A DNA stretch of 6,371 nucleotides from Candidatus Pacearchaeota archaeon (GCA_002686195.1 NZAS01000076.1:1-6371); one strand, 5' to 3'; shown: positions 1-5,104, counted from the stretch's first letter. The notes: generated by a model not told the origin, from the sequence alone. Translations and numbers: made by a program.

Positions 1-62
1 GGCGGCTGGAGTGCAGCTACGCTAGCGCCTCCACTATCACCTACTACTGATCCTACACTCAT
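1..62 (-). CDS. 5' end of an unidentified gene, cut by the left window edge
   Basis: The minus strand opens an ATG at 62-60, preceded by a strong SD (GGAGGA, complement of 72-77) with a 9-base spacer. The frame stays open for 20 codons to the window edge and gives MSVGSVVGDSGGASVAALQP. The start lies 26 bases after the stop of the leucine-zipper gene (89-307), so it fits as the next gene of the same minus-strand run. The visible residues are small and Gly/Ser/Ala/Val rich, which is not diagnostic of any family. The start is well supported by the SD; the product is unknown. Confidence 0.6.
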   Translation of the reverse strand, partial: MSVGSVVGDSGGASVAALQP

Positions 63-88
63 TTCTAGAAATCCTCCATATCAAATAC

Positions 89-307
89 CTATGCTTCTCC
101 TGCCACCGGACCCTCTAACAGCTTCTCTATCTGAAGCTCTCGGTGAGCCTTCTGTAACGCTTCCGTAAAATTTGCCACATCAGATGCCCGCATCTCCTCG
201 AGCATTTTCCACAGGCTATCATTTTCATCCTGCAGCCTAGATATCTCATCTTCTAATTTATGTACATGTTTTTCAAGTTCCCGATTTTTTTTAAAGATCC
301 CTAACAT
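89..307 (-). CDS. Small leucine-zipper / coiled-coil protein, 72 aa
   Basis: The function is not recognised. A longer frame opens at 373, but the start at 307 is preferred because a near-perfect SD (GGAGGAG, complement of 312-318) sits 4 bases upstream of it, while the longer version would run deep into the preceding gene. From this start the gene overlaps the preceding gene by 17 bases, suggesting translational coupling. After a short basic leader (MLGIFKKNR) the protein is one long charged helix with a clear seven-residue repeat: L11, L18, L25, L32 and M39 fall in register, with I22 and L36 between. This predicts a parallel dimeric coiled coil of about residues 9-40. The C-terminal 30 residues are helical and acidic. 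A structural or assembly-chaperone role is possible but unsupported. Confidence 0.75.
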   Translation of the reverse strand: MLGIFKKNRELEKHVHKLEDEISRLQDENDSLWKMLEEMRASDVANFTEALQKAHRELQIEKLLEGPVAGEA

Positions 308-593
308 CAAACTCCTCCGTATCTTCCGGGTGGCGATATGTAGGTATTTTTTTAGTAGTATTTTCCGGAACATGCTGCCGGTCTAGTCTTGCATGCAATT
401 GTTCAATATCATTTTCAATGATATTGACTTTAGGCTCTAAATTTGCCAACTTAGACGTAACATTCTGAAACAGTTCATCTAGGTGCATCCAGCTTGAGCG
501 CCGGCTTTCAATTATAACACCGGTGCATAATCCTAATATGAATATGGCTAACACCGTAACAGGTATCATGAAATTAGCAGGAACAGCATCCAT
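291..593 (-). CDS. Membrane-anchored coiled-coil protein, 100 aa
   Basis: This is not assignable to a named family. Residues 9-28 form one hydrophobic segment (MIPVTVLAIFILGLCTGVII), followed by E-S-R-R. By the positive-inside rule the N-terminus would be outside and the C-terminus cytoplasmic. Residues 36-72 are an amphipathic, coiled-coil-like helix with regularly spaced L, V and I. The last 25 residues are polar and charged. A TM-plus-coiled-coil layout recalls phage inner-membrane spanins, but the predicted orientation is opposite and no partner lipoprotein is nested with it, so that label is not applied. No convincing SD precedes the ATG at 593; M9 (ATG at 569) is an alternative start. 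The gene ends 17 bases inside the leucine-zipper gene, which suggests the two coiled-coil proteins are made together. Confidence 0.7.
   Translation of the reverse strand: MDAVPANFMIPVTVLAIFILGLCTGVIIESRRSSWMHLDELFQNVTSKLANLEPKVNIIENDIEQLHARLDRQHVPENTTKKIPTYRHPEDTEEFDVRDL
312..318 (-). promoter_or_regulatory. Ribosome binding site fixing the start at 307
   Basis: The minus strand reads GGAGGAG followed by TTTG and ATG (307-305). It lies inside the end of the preceding gene (291-593) and is the reason for choosing the ATG at 307 over the one at 373. Confidence 0.7.
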
Positions 594-659
594 TTATTAT
601 AACTATATGGCAATCAATAAAAATATAAATTACCTAGGCCTGGGTGCCTCTAGAGGGTA

Positions 660-1877
660 TTATCCTCGCATCTTTCTAGCTAATGCCAATTGTTTTCCAA
701 CGTTGTCAGCAGTAACGGTATCACCCTGATCAAGGGCCTGTTGGCGTTGTTGCGTTAAGTCCTTAACCTGATCAGCCATCATCTGCGCTTGATCATCGCT
801 ATCGCCAGTAGGCGTATCAACACCCACATCACCTATGCTAAGGTACCCACCACTGTCTGAGCTCTTTTCTTCTGGGGCCGTGTAACCAACCACCTGTTCA
901 ACTAGGGCCGCTCTAACCATTACCCGAAGCTGTTGTTCTGTGATTTTTATTGTCGTATGCCTTCTCCGAATTGCTTCAGACTGTGTTTCAGTATCGCCCC
1001 CTGATTCGCCTGGCATAACCAGCTTTTTTTGGCGTGCCAAGAACCTGGTGGCAGCAGAACCTAATGCATCAATAACCAGCTTTGCTCCACCAGCTATTTT
1101 CTTTGCAGCATCCCACCAGGGCTTCACCCCAGTAAAGGCCCCCGTGAGCTTTTCCATGATACCGCTAAAAGCTTCTCCGGCCAGTGCCTTAAGTTTCTCA
1201 GTGATTGTATCTTTGATCCATTCCTTGACAGCGTCCATCTTGCTGCTAACGCCTTCAGCCTCACCCAGGGGTGCAGCCGCGGCATCGAAATCGCCACCGA
1301 TTTTTTCTTTGAGCTCATCAATCCAGTCGCCAACCTTCTCCCACAGCCAGTGTAGGCCGATAGCCAGTCCGGCAAATCCAATGACTCTTTTCCACCCATC
1401 TAGACTCTCGACTTTTTCTCCAGCTGCGGTCAAGGTGTCTAGGCCCTTTTGAGCCCATTCAGCAAAGGTTGGCATGCCCCACTTTGGTAAATTTTCGACC
1501 AACCACTCTAACGGTTTTCTGATCTGTCGGAAAAACCAGTTGATGCCTTTCTTGGCTACGGCGCCCGTGAATGATTCAATCTCCTTAGCTCCGCCTTTGA
1601 TGACCGTCCACATGGCTGAAAGAATGCCCCATGCTTCCTTACCGAACTTCTTGATGCCATCTGCGGCACTCATGAGTTTTTCTTTACCCTTGTCGTACAG
1701 CTCACTCCAGAAGCCTTCAAAGAGCAGCTGCTCTTGCAAGATTCTTTTTTGAAGCGCTGGGGAGTAGGGATAAGATTCATGAAGAGGCAACCTTATACCG
1801 AGAACACCTGTAACATAAGAATGCTCAAATACGTATTTGGGATACTTATTATTACGCAGGTACATGTCTTGATACAT
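660..1877 (-). CDS. Large Trp-rich amphipathic protein with an internal tag copy, 405 aa; N-terminus displaced by a 34-bp duplication
   Basis: This is the largest gene in the window and its family is not recognised. Residues 1-45 are polar and Tyr-rich. Residues 46-55 (ILQEQLLFEG) hold two [LI]-x-E patterns. Residues 56-280 are a series of amphipathic helices rich in W, K, A and G, with many Trp residues between 84 and 180 and a near-transmembrane stretch at about 165-179; this suggests a protein that touches or enters membranes. Residues 310-328 (starting IKITEQQL and ending LVEQ) are a degenerate internal copy of the tag that opens the neighbouring small genes. The tail 329-405 is acidic and Gln-rich. 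The ATG at 1877 has no SD. An upstream ATG at 1980 comes into frame exactly when one copy of the 34-bp duplication at 1849-1917 is removed, giving a 428-aa protein. The present start is therefore probably not the original one. A virion-internal role is inferred from the tags only. Confidence 0.8.
   Translation of the reverse strand: MYQDMYLRNNKYPKYVFEHSYVTGVLGIRLPLHESYPYSPALQKRILQEQLLFEGFWSELYDKGKEKLMSAADGIKKFGKEAWGILSAMWTVIKGGAKEIESFTGAVAKKGINWFFRQIRKPLEWLVENLPKWGMPTFAEWAQKGLDTLTAAGEKVESLDGWKRVIGFAGLAIGLHWLWEKVGDWIDELKEKIGGDFDAAAAPLGEAEGVSSKMDAVKEWIKDTITEKLKALAGEAFSGIMEKLTGAFTGVKPWWDAAKKIAGGAKLVIDALGSAATRFLARQKKLVMPGESGGDTETQSEAIRRRHTTIKITEQQLRVMVRAALVEQVVGYTAPEEKSSDSGGYLSIGDVGVDTPTGDSDDQAQMMADQVKDLTQQRQQALDQGDTVTADNVGKQLALARKMRG
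894..950 (-). other. Internal copy of the N-terminal tag inside the large protein
   Basis: Codons 310-328 of the 405-aa protein read IKITEQQLRVMVRAALVEQ. Aligned with the N-terminal tags, I-K-I-T, Q-L-R and the terminal L-V-E-Q are conserved at the same spacing; the terminal LVEQ is identical to that of the 84-aa gene at 2557-2811. The preceding residues (RRRHTT) are basic and the following 77 residues are acidic, like the bodies of the small tagged proteins. This looks like a tagged small gene fused in frame to the end of the large one. Confidence 0.65.
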
Positions 1878-1917
1878 AGAGTTTATTACGCAGGTACATG
1901 TCTTGATACATAGAGTT
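1849..1917. repeat. 34-bp tandem direct duplication, two copies
   Basis: Positions 1849-1883 and 1883-1917 are identical over 35 bases with a period of 34, for example ACGCAGGTACATGTCTTGAT in both. The flanking bases differ. The period is not a multiple of three, so the duplication changes the reading frame of the gene that crosses it. It could be replication slippage, a reversible on/off switch, or an assembly error. Confidence 0.95.
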
Positions 1918-1980
1918 GTGCAATTCTTCTTTAATGATGTACCTTAATTGACTTAAGCCATTTTTATGTGTAGTCGCCAT
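1852..1980 (-). pseudogene. Split-off N-terminus of the large protein carrying a degenerate tag, 42 aa as it stands
   Basis: From ATG 1980 the minus strand encodes MATTHKNGLSQLRYIIKEEL followed by HNSMYQDMYLRN, then goes out of frame and stops at 1852 after 42 codons. Residues 9-19 (LSQLRYIIKEE) are clearly related to the tag core ITKRQLRRIIKEE of the genes upstream. Residues 24-32 (MYQDMYLRN) equal the first nine residues of the 405-aa protein because both are encoded by copies of a 34-bp tandem duplication. The two ATGs are 103 bases apart; subtracting 34 gives 69, an exact multiple of three, so deleting one copy fuses 23 residues in frame to the 405-aa protein. The ORF overlaps the preceding tagged gene by 17 bases and has no visible SD. 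It may be translated as a short peptide, or be the relic of an intact 428-aa gene. Confidence 0.7.
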
Positions 1981-2326
1981 TAATGAGCGCATTTGTAAAT
2001 TCCTTCATTGTCGCCAGTGCCACCTTCCTCACCCTATTGGTGAGTTCAGCTTCCATATCCATAGAAGCAGTCTCAACCTGGTCTACCCATATTGCTTTTG
2101 CATCTGAGGTACTCAGGTCTTCTGGCTTCATCGAGGGATCTCCAGGATCAAAAGCTTCTCGCTCTCCAACAGCCCACTTATCGACCAGCTGTTCGATATT
2201 GGTCCAGTCAACGCGCGGCCAGTGATGTTCATTATCGGATGTAGGTTGAGCCTCCACCTGTTCTCGTAAGAGCCTAGCCTTTTCTTCCTTAATGATCTTC
2301 TTTAATCGTCTCTTTGTAACTCTCAT
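1964..2326 (-). CDS. Tagged small protein 9 of the array, 120 aa
   Basis: The function is unknown. The frame is open back to 2413, but the ATG at 2326 is chosen because it begins the tag (MRVTKRRLKKIIKEE), lies one base after the preceding stop, and has GGGAG about 12 bases upstream. The tag is the most diverged of the nine, with V3 for I and R7 for Q. It ends in L20-R21-E22 followed by Q23, a possible prohead-protease-type site. The body is acidic and mainly helical, with a Trp/His-containing stretch at about 34-52 and a C-terminal helix around 85-115. No family match is recognised. The gene overlaps the degenerate-tag ORF by 17 bases. Confidence 0.88.
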   Translation of the reverse strand: MRVTKRRLKKIIKEEKARLLREQVEAQPTSDNEHHWPRVDWTNIEQLVDKWAVGEREAFDPGDPSMKPEDLSTSDAKAIWVDQVETASMDMEAELTNRVRKVALATMKEFTNALINGDYT

Positions 2327-2327
2327 T

Positions 2328-2555
2328 TTAATTGTGCTCCCATGGCCGGCTAGCGGCATATGCTCGTGCTTCTGACTGGCCGGCCTTATATCCTGCCATA
2401 TATTCGGAATCATCCAATTTAGGTTCCTCTTCTAGTTGCGCATCTTCAAAGCCCAGGTCATAAAGGCTGGGCTTAGCCCAGTCGGCCTGTTCTAAAAGAA
2501 TTTTTCGTTTCTCTTCTCTAATAATTCTTCTAAGTTGTCTTTTGGTGATTTTCAT
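2328..2555 (-). CDS. Tagged small protein 8 of the array, 75 aa
   Basis: The N-terminus is MKITKRQLRRIIREE, continuing KRKILLEQ, with L20-L21-E22 followed by Q23 as a candidate cleavage site. The body (24-75) is very acidic at 36-50 and then has a Y-M-A-G-Y-K-A-G repeat-like motif (52-59). Two features link it to the tagged gene at 3059-3436: an E-Q-A-D-x-x-x-P block just after the tag region, and a G-Y-x-A-G motif near the C-terminus. The two may be closer paralogues than the rest. The start has GGAG about 12 bases upstream and lies one base after the preceding stop. Function unknown. Confidence 0.88.
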   Translation of the reverse strand: MKITKRQLRRIIREEKRKILLEQADWAKPSLYDLGFEDAQLEEEPKLDDSEYMAGYKAGQSEARAYAASRPWEHN

Positions 2556-2556
2556 T

Positions 2557-2811
2557 CTAATAATTCTCCACGAATGAGCTTAAGAATTTAAGCACAGCGT
2601 CTTCTCCGATAGCTGCTGTTGCTTCGGAGATGGCTTTCTCCAGTTTATCATATATAATGTCCGCGGAGATGGCGGCTTCGACGGATCCCGGCGCCGCGGC
2701 GGGGAAAACCGCGTCCCATGGCTTATTTGGATTTCCACGATGGGACTGCTCCACAAGCCGTGCGCGCTCTTCTTTGATTATTTTTCTGAGTTGTCGTTTG
2801 GTGATTTTCAT
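2557..2811 (-). CDS. Tagged small protein 7 of the array, 84 aa
   Basis: The tag MKITKRQLRKIIKEE is followed by RARLVEQ, with L19-V20-E21 then Q22. A linker rich in P, G, N and A (22-42) leads to a C-terminal helical region containing D51-I-I-Y-D-K-L-E58. The neighbouring tagged gene at 2808-3062 has the same D-I-[IL]-Y-D-x-L-E block at residues 59-66, so these two adjacent bodies are probably related, unlike most of the array. The gene starts within an ATGA overlap with the previous stop and has a strong SD-like GGGGGGAG 7 bases upstream. Function unknown. Confidence 0.9.
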   Translation of the reverse strand: MKITKRQLRKIIKEERARLVEQSHRGNPNKPWDAVFPAAAPGSVEAAISADIIYDKLEKAISEATAAIGEDAVLKFLSSFVENY

Positions 2812-3062
2812 TCGCTTACTCCCCCCACAGTGGGATTAAATTTTGGATCGTCGCTTCGAAGATCTTCCAAGACATCATATAAAATATCTGAGGCTTCAGA
2901 GAGACTTGCCGAAACACCCAGTCGATCCGAAGGGGAAGCTGTCATTGCGCCCTCCAAGTGTTCCAAGGCTTTACTAATTTTTTTATCTAAGGAGAACCCT
3001 CCACCCTCTCGTAAAATCTCTTCTTTAATGATTCTCTTAAGTTGTCTCTTTGTGATTCTCAT
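2808..3062 (-). CDS. Tagged small protein 6 of the array, 84 aa
   Basis: The tag MRITKRQLKRIIKEE is followed directly by ILREGGG, giving L17-R18-E19 then G20; the spacer before the putative site is two residues shorter than in most of the set. The body is a pair of acidic helices (about 25-40 and 53-70) with the D-I-L-Y-D-V-L-E block at 59-66 shared with the next gene downstream. It starts in an ATGA overlap with the preceding gene, has GAGAGG 6 bases upstream, and ends in an ATGA overlap with the next gene. Function unknown. Confidence 0.9.
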   Translation of the reverse strand: MRITKRQLKRIIKEEILREGGGFSLDKKISKALEHLEGAMTASPSDRLGVSASLSEASDILYDVLEDLRSDDPKFNPTVGGVSE

Positions 3063-3436
3063 TCTAAACCTCTCATTCCTGCCTCATAGCCAATACCGAA
3101 TGCCTCATCGCCAGGCAGCGCTCCAACATCTCCCGTAAATGAGAATTCCTCTTCTCCGGGGGCGGCATCCAACATGTCTTGAAGGTGATCAATAACAGCC
3201 TGCACTGTGGATCGTTGACACGATGTCCCTGCCATCTGCATCACAAGACTAACTCCCATGTCGACCAGATCAGGATTCTGCGACAGAAGATCTCTGACAG
3301 CATTGTAATCTGCAGGTACTGGAACATTGGGCCGGCCGATATCAGCCTGTTCAATCTGCACTGGTACTGCTGGAGCTGCTTCGATACCGCATGCTTCACG
3401 AATAATTCTTCTTAGCTGTCGCTTGGTAATTCTCAT
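3059..3436 (-). CDS. Tagged small protein 5 of the array, 125 aa
   Basis: The tag is MRITKRQLRRIIREA. Here the possible [LI]-x-E site falls inside the tag (I12-R13-E14 then A15), as in the gene at 4442-4801. An Ala/Pro/Val-rich linker (18-27) follows, then an E-Q-A-D block (29-32) like that of the 75-aa gene, a helical region (45-92) with C73, an acidic stretch (94-98) and a C-terminal G-I-G-Y-E-A-G (114-120). An AGG lies about 12 bases upstream, and the start follows the preceding stop after two bases. It ends in an ATGA overlap with the next gene. Function unknown. Confidence 0.9.
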   Translation of the reverse strand: MRITKRQLRRIIREACGIEAAPAVPVQIEQADIGRPNVPVPADYNAVRDLLSQNPDLVDMGVSLVMQMAGTSCQRSTVQAVIDHLQDMLDAAPGEEEFSFTGDVGALPGDEAFGIGYEAGMRGLE

Positions 3437-3438
3437 TG

Positions 3439-3855
3439 TTAGTCGCCTATTGTTAGAACAACATCATCTGTGAGTGAAAGATCAGACTCGACGTCGACAG
3501 ACTCTTGAATAACTGCCACCTGTGCTTCTAGCATCTCTTGCAACGCCTCGGCCTGTGCTACCATCGCCGCAACCACTGGAGCCTTCTCTGCAACAGCATC
3601 ACCACAGTTATGACAAAGTTGAGCGGCATTTTGTACAGATTCAACCACCTGTGCTAGTGATCTAGATGCCACTTCCATCTCCACCAGCATATCCTGTTCT
3701 GATGTTCCACTTTCCATAAGAGAACTGCCCATGGTGGAAATAACCGGTTCAGCAGCCACTGCCACATCGTCAGTATGTGTTTCTCCACAATTTTCCAAAA
3801 TTCGACGCTTCTCTTGTCGGATGATTCTTTTAAGCTGCCGCTTTGTAATTCTCAT
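3439..3855 (-). CDS. Tagged small protein 4 of the array, 138 aa, with CxxC
   Basis: This is the longest tagged protein. The tag MRITKRQLKRIIRQE continues KRRILEN, with I19-L20-E21 then N22. The body is strongly acidic and almost wholly helical, with long A/V/E/Q-rich segments (55-80 and 88-120) that could form a helical hairpin or coiled coil. C81-H-N-C84 lies at the presumed turn between them; with C23 this gives three cysteines, so a metal site or disulfide is possible but cannot be shown. The start is one base after the preceding stop and lacks a clear SD, so reinitiation is likely. Function unknown. Confidence 0.9.
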   Translation of the reverse strand: MRITKRQLKRIIRQEKRRILENCGETHTDDVAVAAEPVISTMGSSLMESGTSEQDMLVEMEVASRSLAQVVESVQNAAQLCHNCGDAVAEKAPVVAAMVAQAEALQEMLEAQVAVIQESVDVESDLSLTDDVVLTIGD

Positions 3856-3856
3856 T

Positions 3857-4147
3857 CTAGTATCTCATTTCCATGATCTCGTCTTCTACCAGCTGGCGGA
3901 ATCCAGCAAGGATCATCTCATATGCTTGCTGATCATCAACGCCATCTTTTCTAGCTGCGTCCATCGCATTATGAAACATGCTGTCCATAAGTGATCCTAG
4001 CTGTTGCATCATCTTGACATCAAAGTATAATCCGGTCCCCCGATCAGCCGGAGACTGTCCCGCTCCTGACGAAGAGCCCCAGGCTTCAAACAGCCGAGCC
4101 TTCTCTTCCTTTATGATTCTTCTAAGTTGTCGTTTTGTGATTTTCAT
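3857..4147 (-). CDS. Tagged small protein 3 of the array, 96 aa
   Basis: The tag MKITKRQLRRIIKEE continues KARLFEA, with L19-F20-E21 then A22. A flexible Gly/Ser-rich linker (24-38) is followed by a Met-rich helical domain (40-96) with M46, M47, M54, M57 and M62 and an acidic end. The SD AGGA lies 8 bases upstream of the ATG, and the start follows the previous stop by four bases. No family is recognised. The linker after the putative cleavage site would leave a free, flexible N-terminus on the mature protein; that last point is inference. Confidence 0.9.
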   Translation of the reverse strand: MKITKRQLRRIIKEEKARLFEAWGSSSGAGQSPADRGTGLYFDVKMMQQLGSLMDSMFHNAMDAARKDGVDDQQAYEMILAGFRQLVEDEIMEMRY

Positions 4148-4151
4148 GTTT

Positions 4152-4445
4152 TCATCCTAATTGATTAAGTATAAGCATGACAGCTTCTACTCTATTGAAA
4201 TAATCATCACCAGGGTTTCCGTTCATAGCCGGCTCGTTCATCCAGTCATCTAGGATTCCGCTAAGAAGCCTTGCAGCATCTGCAGCTTGACCAGCACCTG
4301 GATCCCTCTGTTCTGGAGTTGACATTTGCAAGGCCGACGGATCTCTATCTGGAAACATGTGCTTCGGATAGTTTGGGTTGGCCTCGATGAGCTTCGACTT
4401 CTCTTCTTTAATGATTCTTCTTAACTGTCGTTTGGTAATTTTCAT
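4152..4445 (-). CDS. Tagged small protein 2 of the array, 97 aa
   Basis: The frame opens at 4469, but ATG 4445 is chosen: it begins the tag MKITKRQLRRIIKEE, forms an ATGA overlap with the preceding stop, and has AAGGA about 11 bases upstream. The tag continues KSKLIEA, with L19-I20-E21 then A22. A Pro/Asn/Asp-rich segment (23-52) precedes two short helices (53-70 and 81-97). Function unknown. Confidence 0.9.
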   Translation of the reverse strand: MKITKRQLRRIIKEEKSKLIEANPNYPKHMFPDRDPSALQMSTPEQRDPGAGQAADAARLLSGILDDWMNEPAMNGNPGDDYFNRVEAVMLILNQLG

Positions 4446-4801
4446 TCGTTTGGCGTCCTTGATTTCCATGCACGATTACCGGTATAGCCACCCTGGGTGC
4501 GAGTCTGTTGTCTTAACTTTCTATGCGTTGCTGGGTCAGGCCCATGGAACGGTGGATCTTTTGGGGGAGCTATTGAAAGCTCATCGATTAAATCCTCAAA
4601 TTCTTGAGGCGACCAGTCACCGGGAACATTATCTAAGACATCATCTTGTAACAGCTCACGAATTGCTGCAGGTGAGTGACGTAACCCCTTATCCTGATGA
4701 TATTCCTGTGCCTTGTGGGTCAGAAAGTTTTCAACATCCTCACGTGACATCTCATACGCTTCCCTGATAATCCTTCTAAGCTGTCGTTTGGTGATTCTCA
4801 T
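4442..4801 (-). CDS. Tagged small protein 1 (first gene) of the array, 119 aa
   Basis: This is the first gene of the array in transcription order. The tag is MRITKRQLRRIIREA with I12-R13-E14 then A15; no second [LI]-x-E follows within the next ten residues. Two helical segments follow (20-38 and 43-75, the second acidic with DDVLDNVPGDWSPQEFEDL). The C-terminal 45 residues are Pro-rich and then basic, unlike the acidic ends of its neighbours. The SD is weak. The upstream region holds two competing small ORFs, one ending in the ATGA of this start. Function unknown. Confidence 0.88.
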   Translation of the reverse strand: MRITKRQLRRIIREAYEMSREDVENFLTHKAQEYHQDKGLRHSPAAIRELLQDDVLDNVPGDWSPQEFEDLIDELSIAPPKDPPFHGPDPATHRKLRQQTRTQGGYTGNRAWKSRTPNE

Positions 4802-4926
4802 AGTGTCTTACTCATTCCCACGTTGCACCTGCCCAAACAGCCCTTGCACGAACAACATCCACAGCAGCAACAGCAGTGGTTATCATTGAAGAGGTTTCGC
4901 AGTCTATGTAAAAAGGCTTTAAACAT
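4798..4926 (-). CDS. Possible 42-aa cysteine-rich peptide, competing frame
   Basis: ATG 4926 opens 42 codons with ten cysteines between residues 18 and 34 (HCCCCCGCCSCKGC and then LGRC), after a basic amphipathic leader (MFKAFLHRLRNLF). Its TGA overlaps the start of the first tagged gene as ATGA, the same coupling used elsewhere in the array. Against it, the Cys codons (TGC, TGT) are what GCT and GTT codons of the overlapping 53-aa frame give when shifted by one, and no SD is visible. Probably at most one of the two frames is real. Confidence 0.25.
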   Translation of the reverse strand: MFKAFLHRLRNLFNDNHCCCCCGCCSCKGCLGRCNVGMSKTL

Positions 4927-4973
4927 AACAAAAAAGAATCTTGCTCTTGTAGGACAGTCATGGCAGGTATCAT
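4812..4973 (-). CDS. Possible 53-aa protein upstream of the tagged array
   Basis: ATG 4973 opens a frame of 53 codons ending TGA at 4812, 10 bases before the first tagged gene. The first half (MIPAMTVLQEQDSFLLCLKP) is unremarkable. The second half is an Ala/Val-rich helix-like stretch (ITTAVAAVDVVRARAVWAG). Its GCT, GTT and GCA codons look ordinary, which argues that this frame, not the Cys-rich one below, is coding. No SD is visible and no tag is present. It could be a relic of the C-terminal part of a former tagged gene. Confidence 0.35.
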   Translation of the reverse strand: MIPAMTVLQEQDSFLLCLKPFYIDCETSSMITTAVAAVDVVRARAVWAGATWE

Positions 4974-5104
4974 GGTTAAGTATGATTCTCTAGAGCAGAT
5001 GTCTGAGACTTATTGCACTCATAGAAAACGTCCCTAGAATGATCTGGCGTGGCTGTTTAAGGGGAATACACATTAATTAATTTAAAGTTTCGTAGAGGGA
5101 CACA

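Larger units (their letters stand above)
2279..4801 (-). repeat. Nine dispersed direct repeats (about 45 bp each) encoding the tag
   Basis: At the start of each of the nine genes (ATGs at 4801, 4445, 4147, 3855, 3436, 3062, 2811, 2555 and 2326) the minus strand repeats a block of about 45 bases beginning ATG-A-[AG]-[AG]-[AG]-T. Many codons differ only at third positions, so the conservation is mainly at the protein level. Spacing between repeats is 229-419 bases, equal to gene length. Two further diverged copies lie at about 1920-1980 and 894-950. Confidence 0.9.

Noticed and set aside
291..593. Inner-membrane spanin (Rz-like) assignment
   Set aside because: The positive charges follow the membrane segment, which puts the coiled coil in the cytoplasm, and there is no nested or adjacent lipoprotein partner; the only lipoprotein is about 4.6 kb away on the other strand.
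594..659. TATAAT (complement of 596-601) and TATAAAT (624-630, plus strand) as promoters, including a T4-late-like box
   Set aside because: The first lies only 2 bases before the ATG at 593 and lacks a -35; the second faces away from every gene nearby. The stretch is AT-rich, so such matches are expected by chance.
1124..1399. Minus-strand 91-aa ORF in another frame of the large gene
   Set aside because: It sits wholly inside the 405-aa gene on the same strand with no SD and no domain-like features.
940..1452. Plus-strand 170-aa ORF
   Set aside because: It lies fully antisense to the large protein gene, is Ser/Pro/Phe-rich as is typical of an antisense shadow of a Lys/Ala/Glu-rich gene, and has no SD.
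2327..2413. Upstream extension of the 120-aa tagged gene to an ATG at 2413
   Set aside because: The extension overlaps the preceding gene by 86 bases, while the internal ATG at 2326 starts the tag and follows the previous stop by one base.
2279..4801. CRISPR array
   Set aside because: The regularly recurring 45-bp block might suggest one, but the repeats vary at third codon positions, the intervals are 229-419 bp, and each block is the start of an open reading frame.
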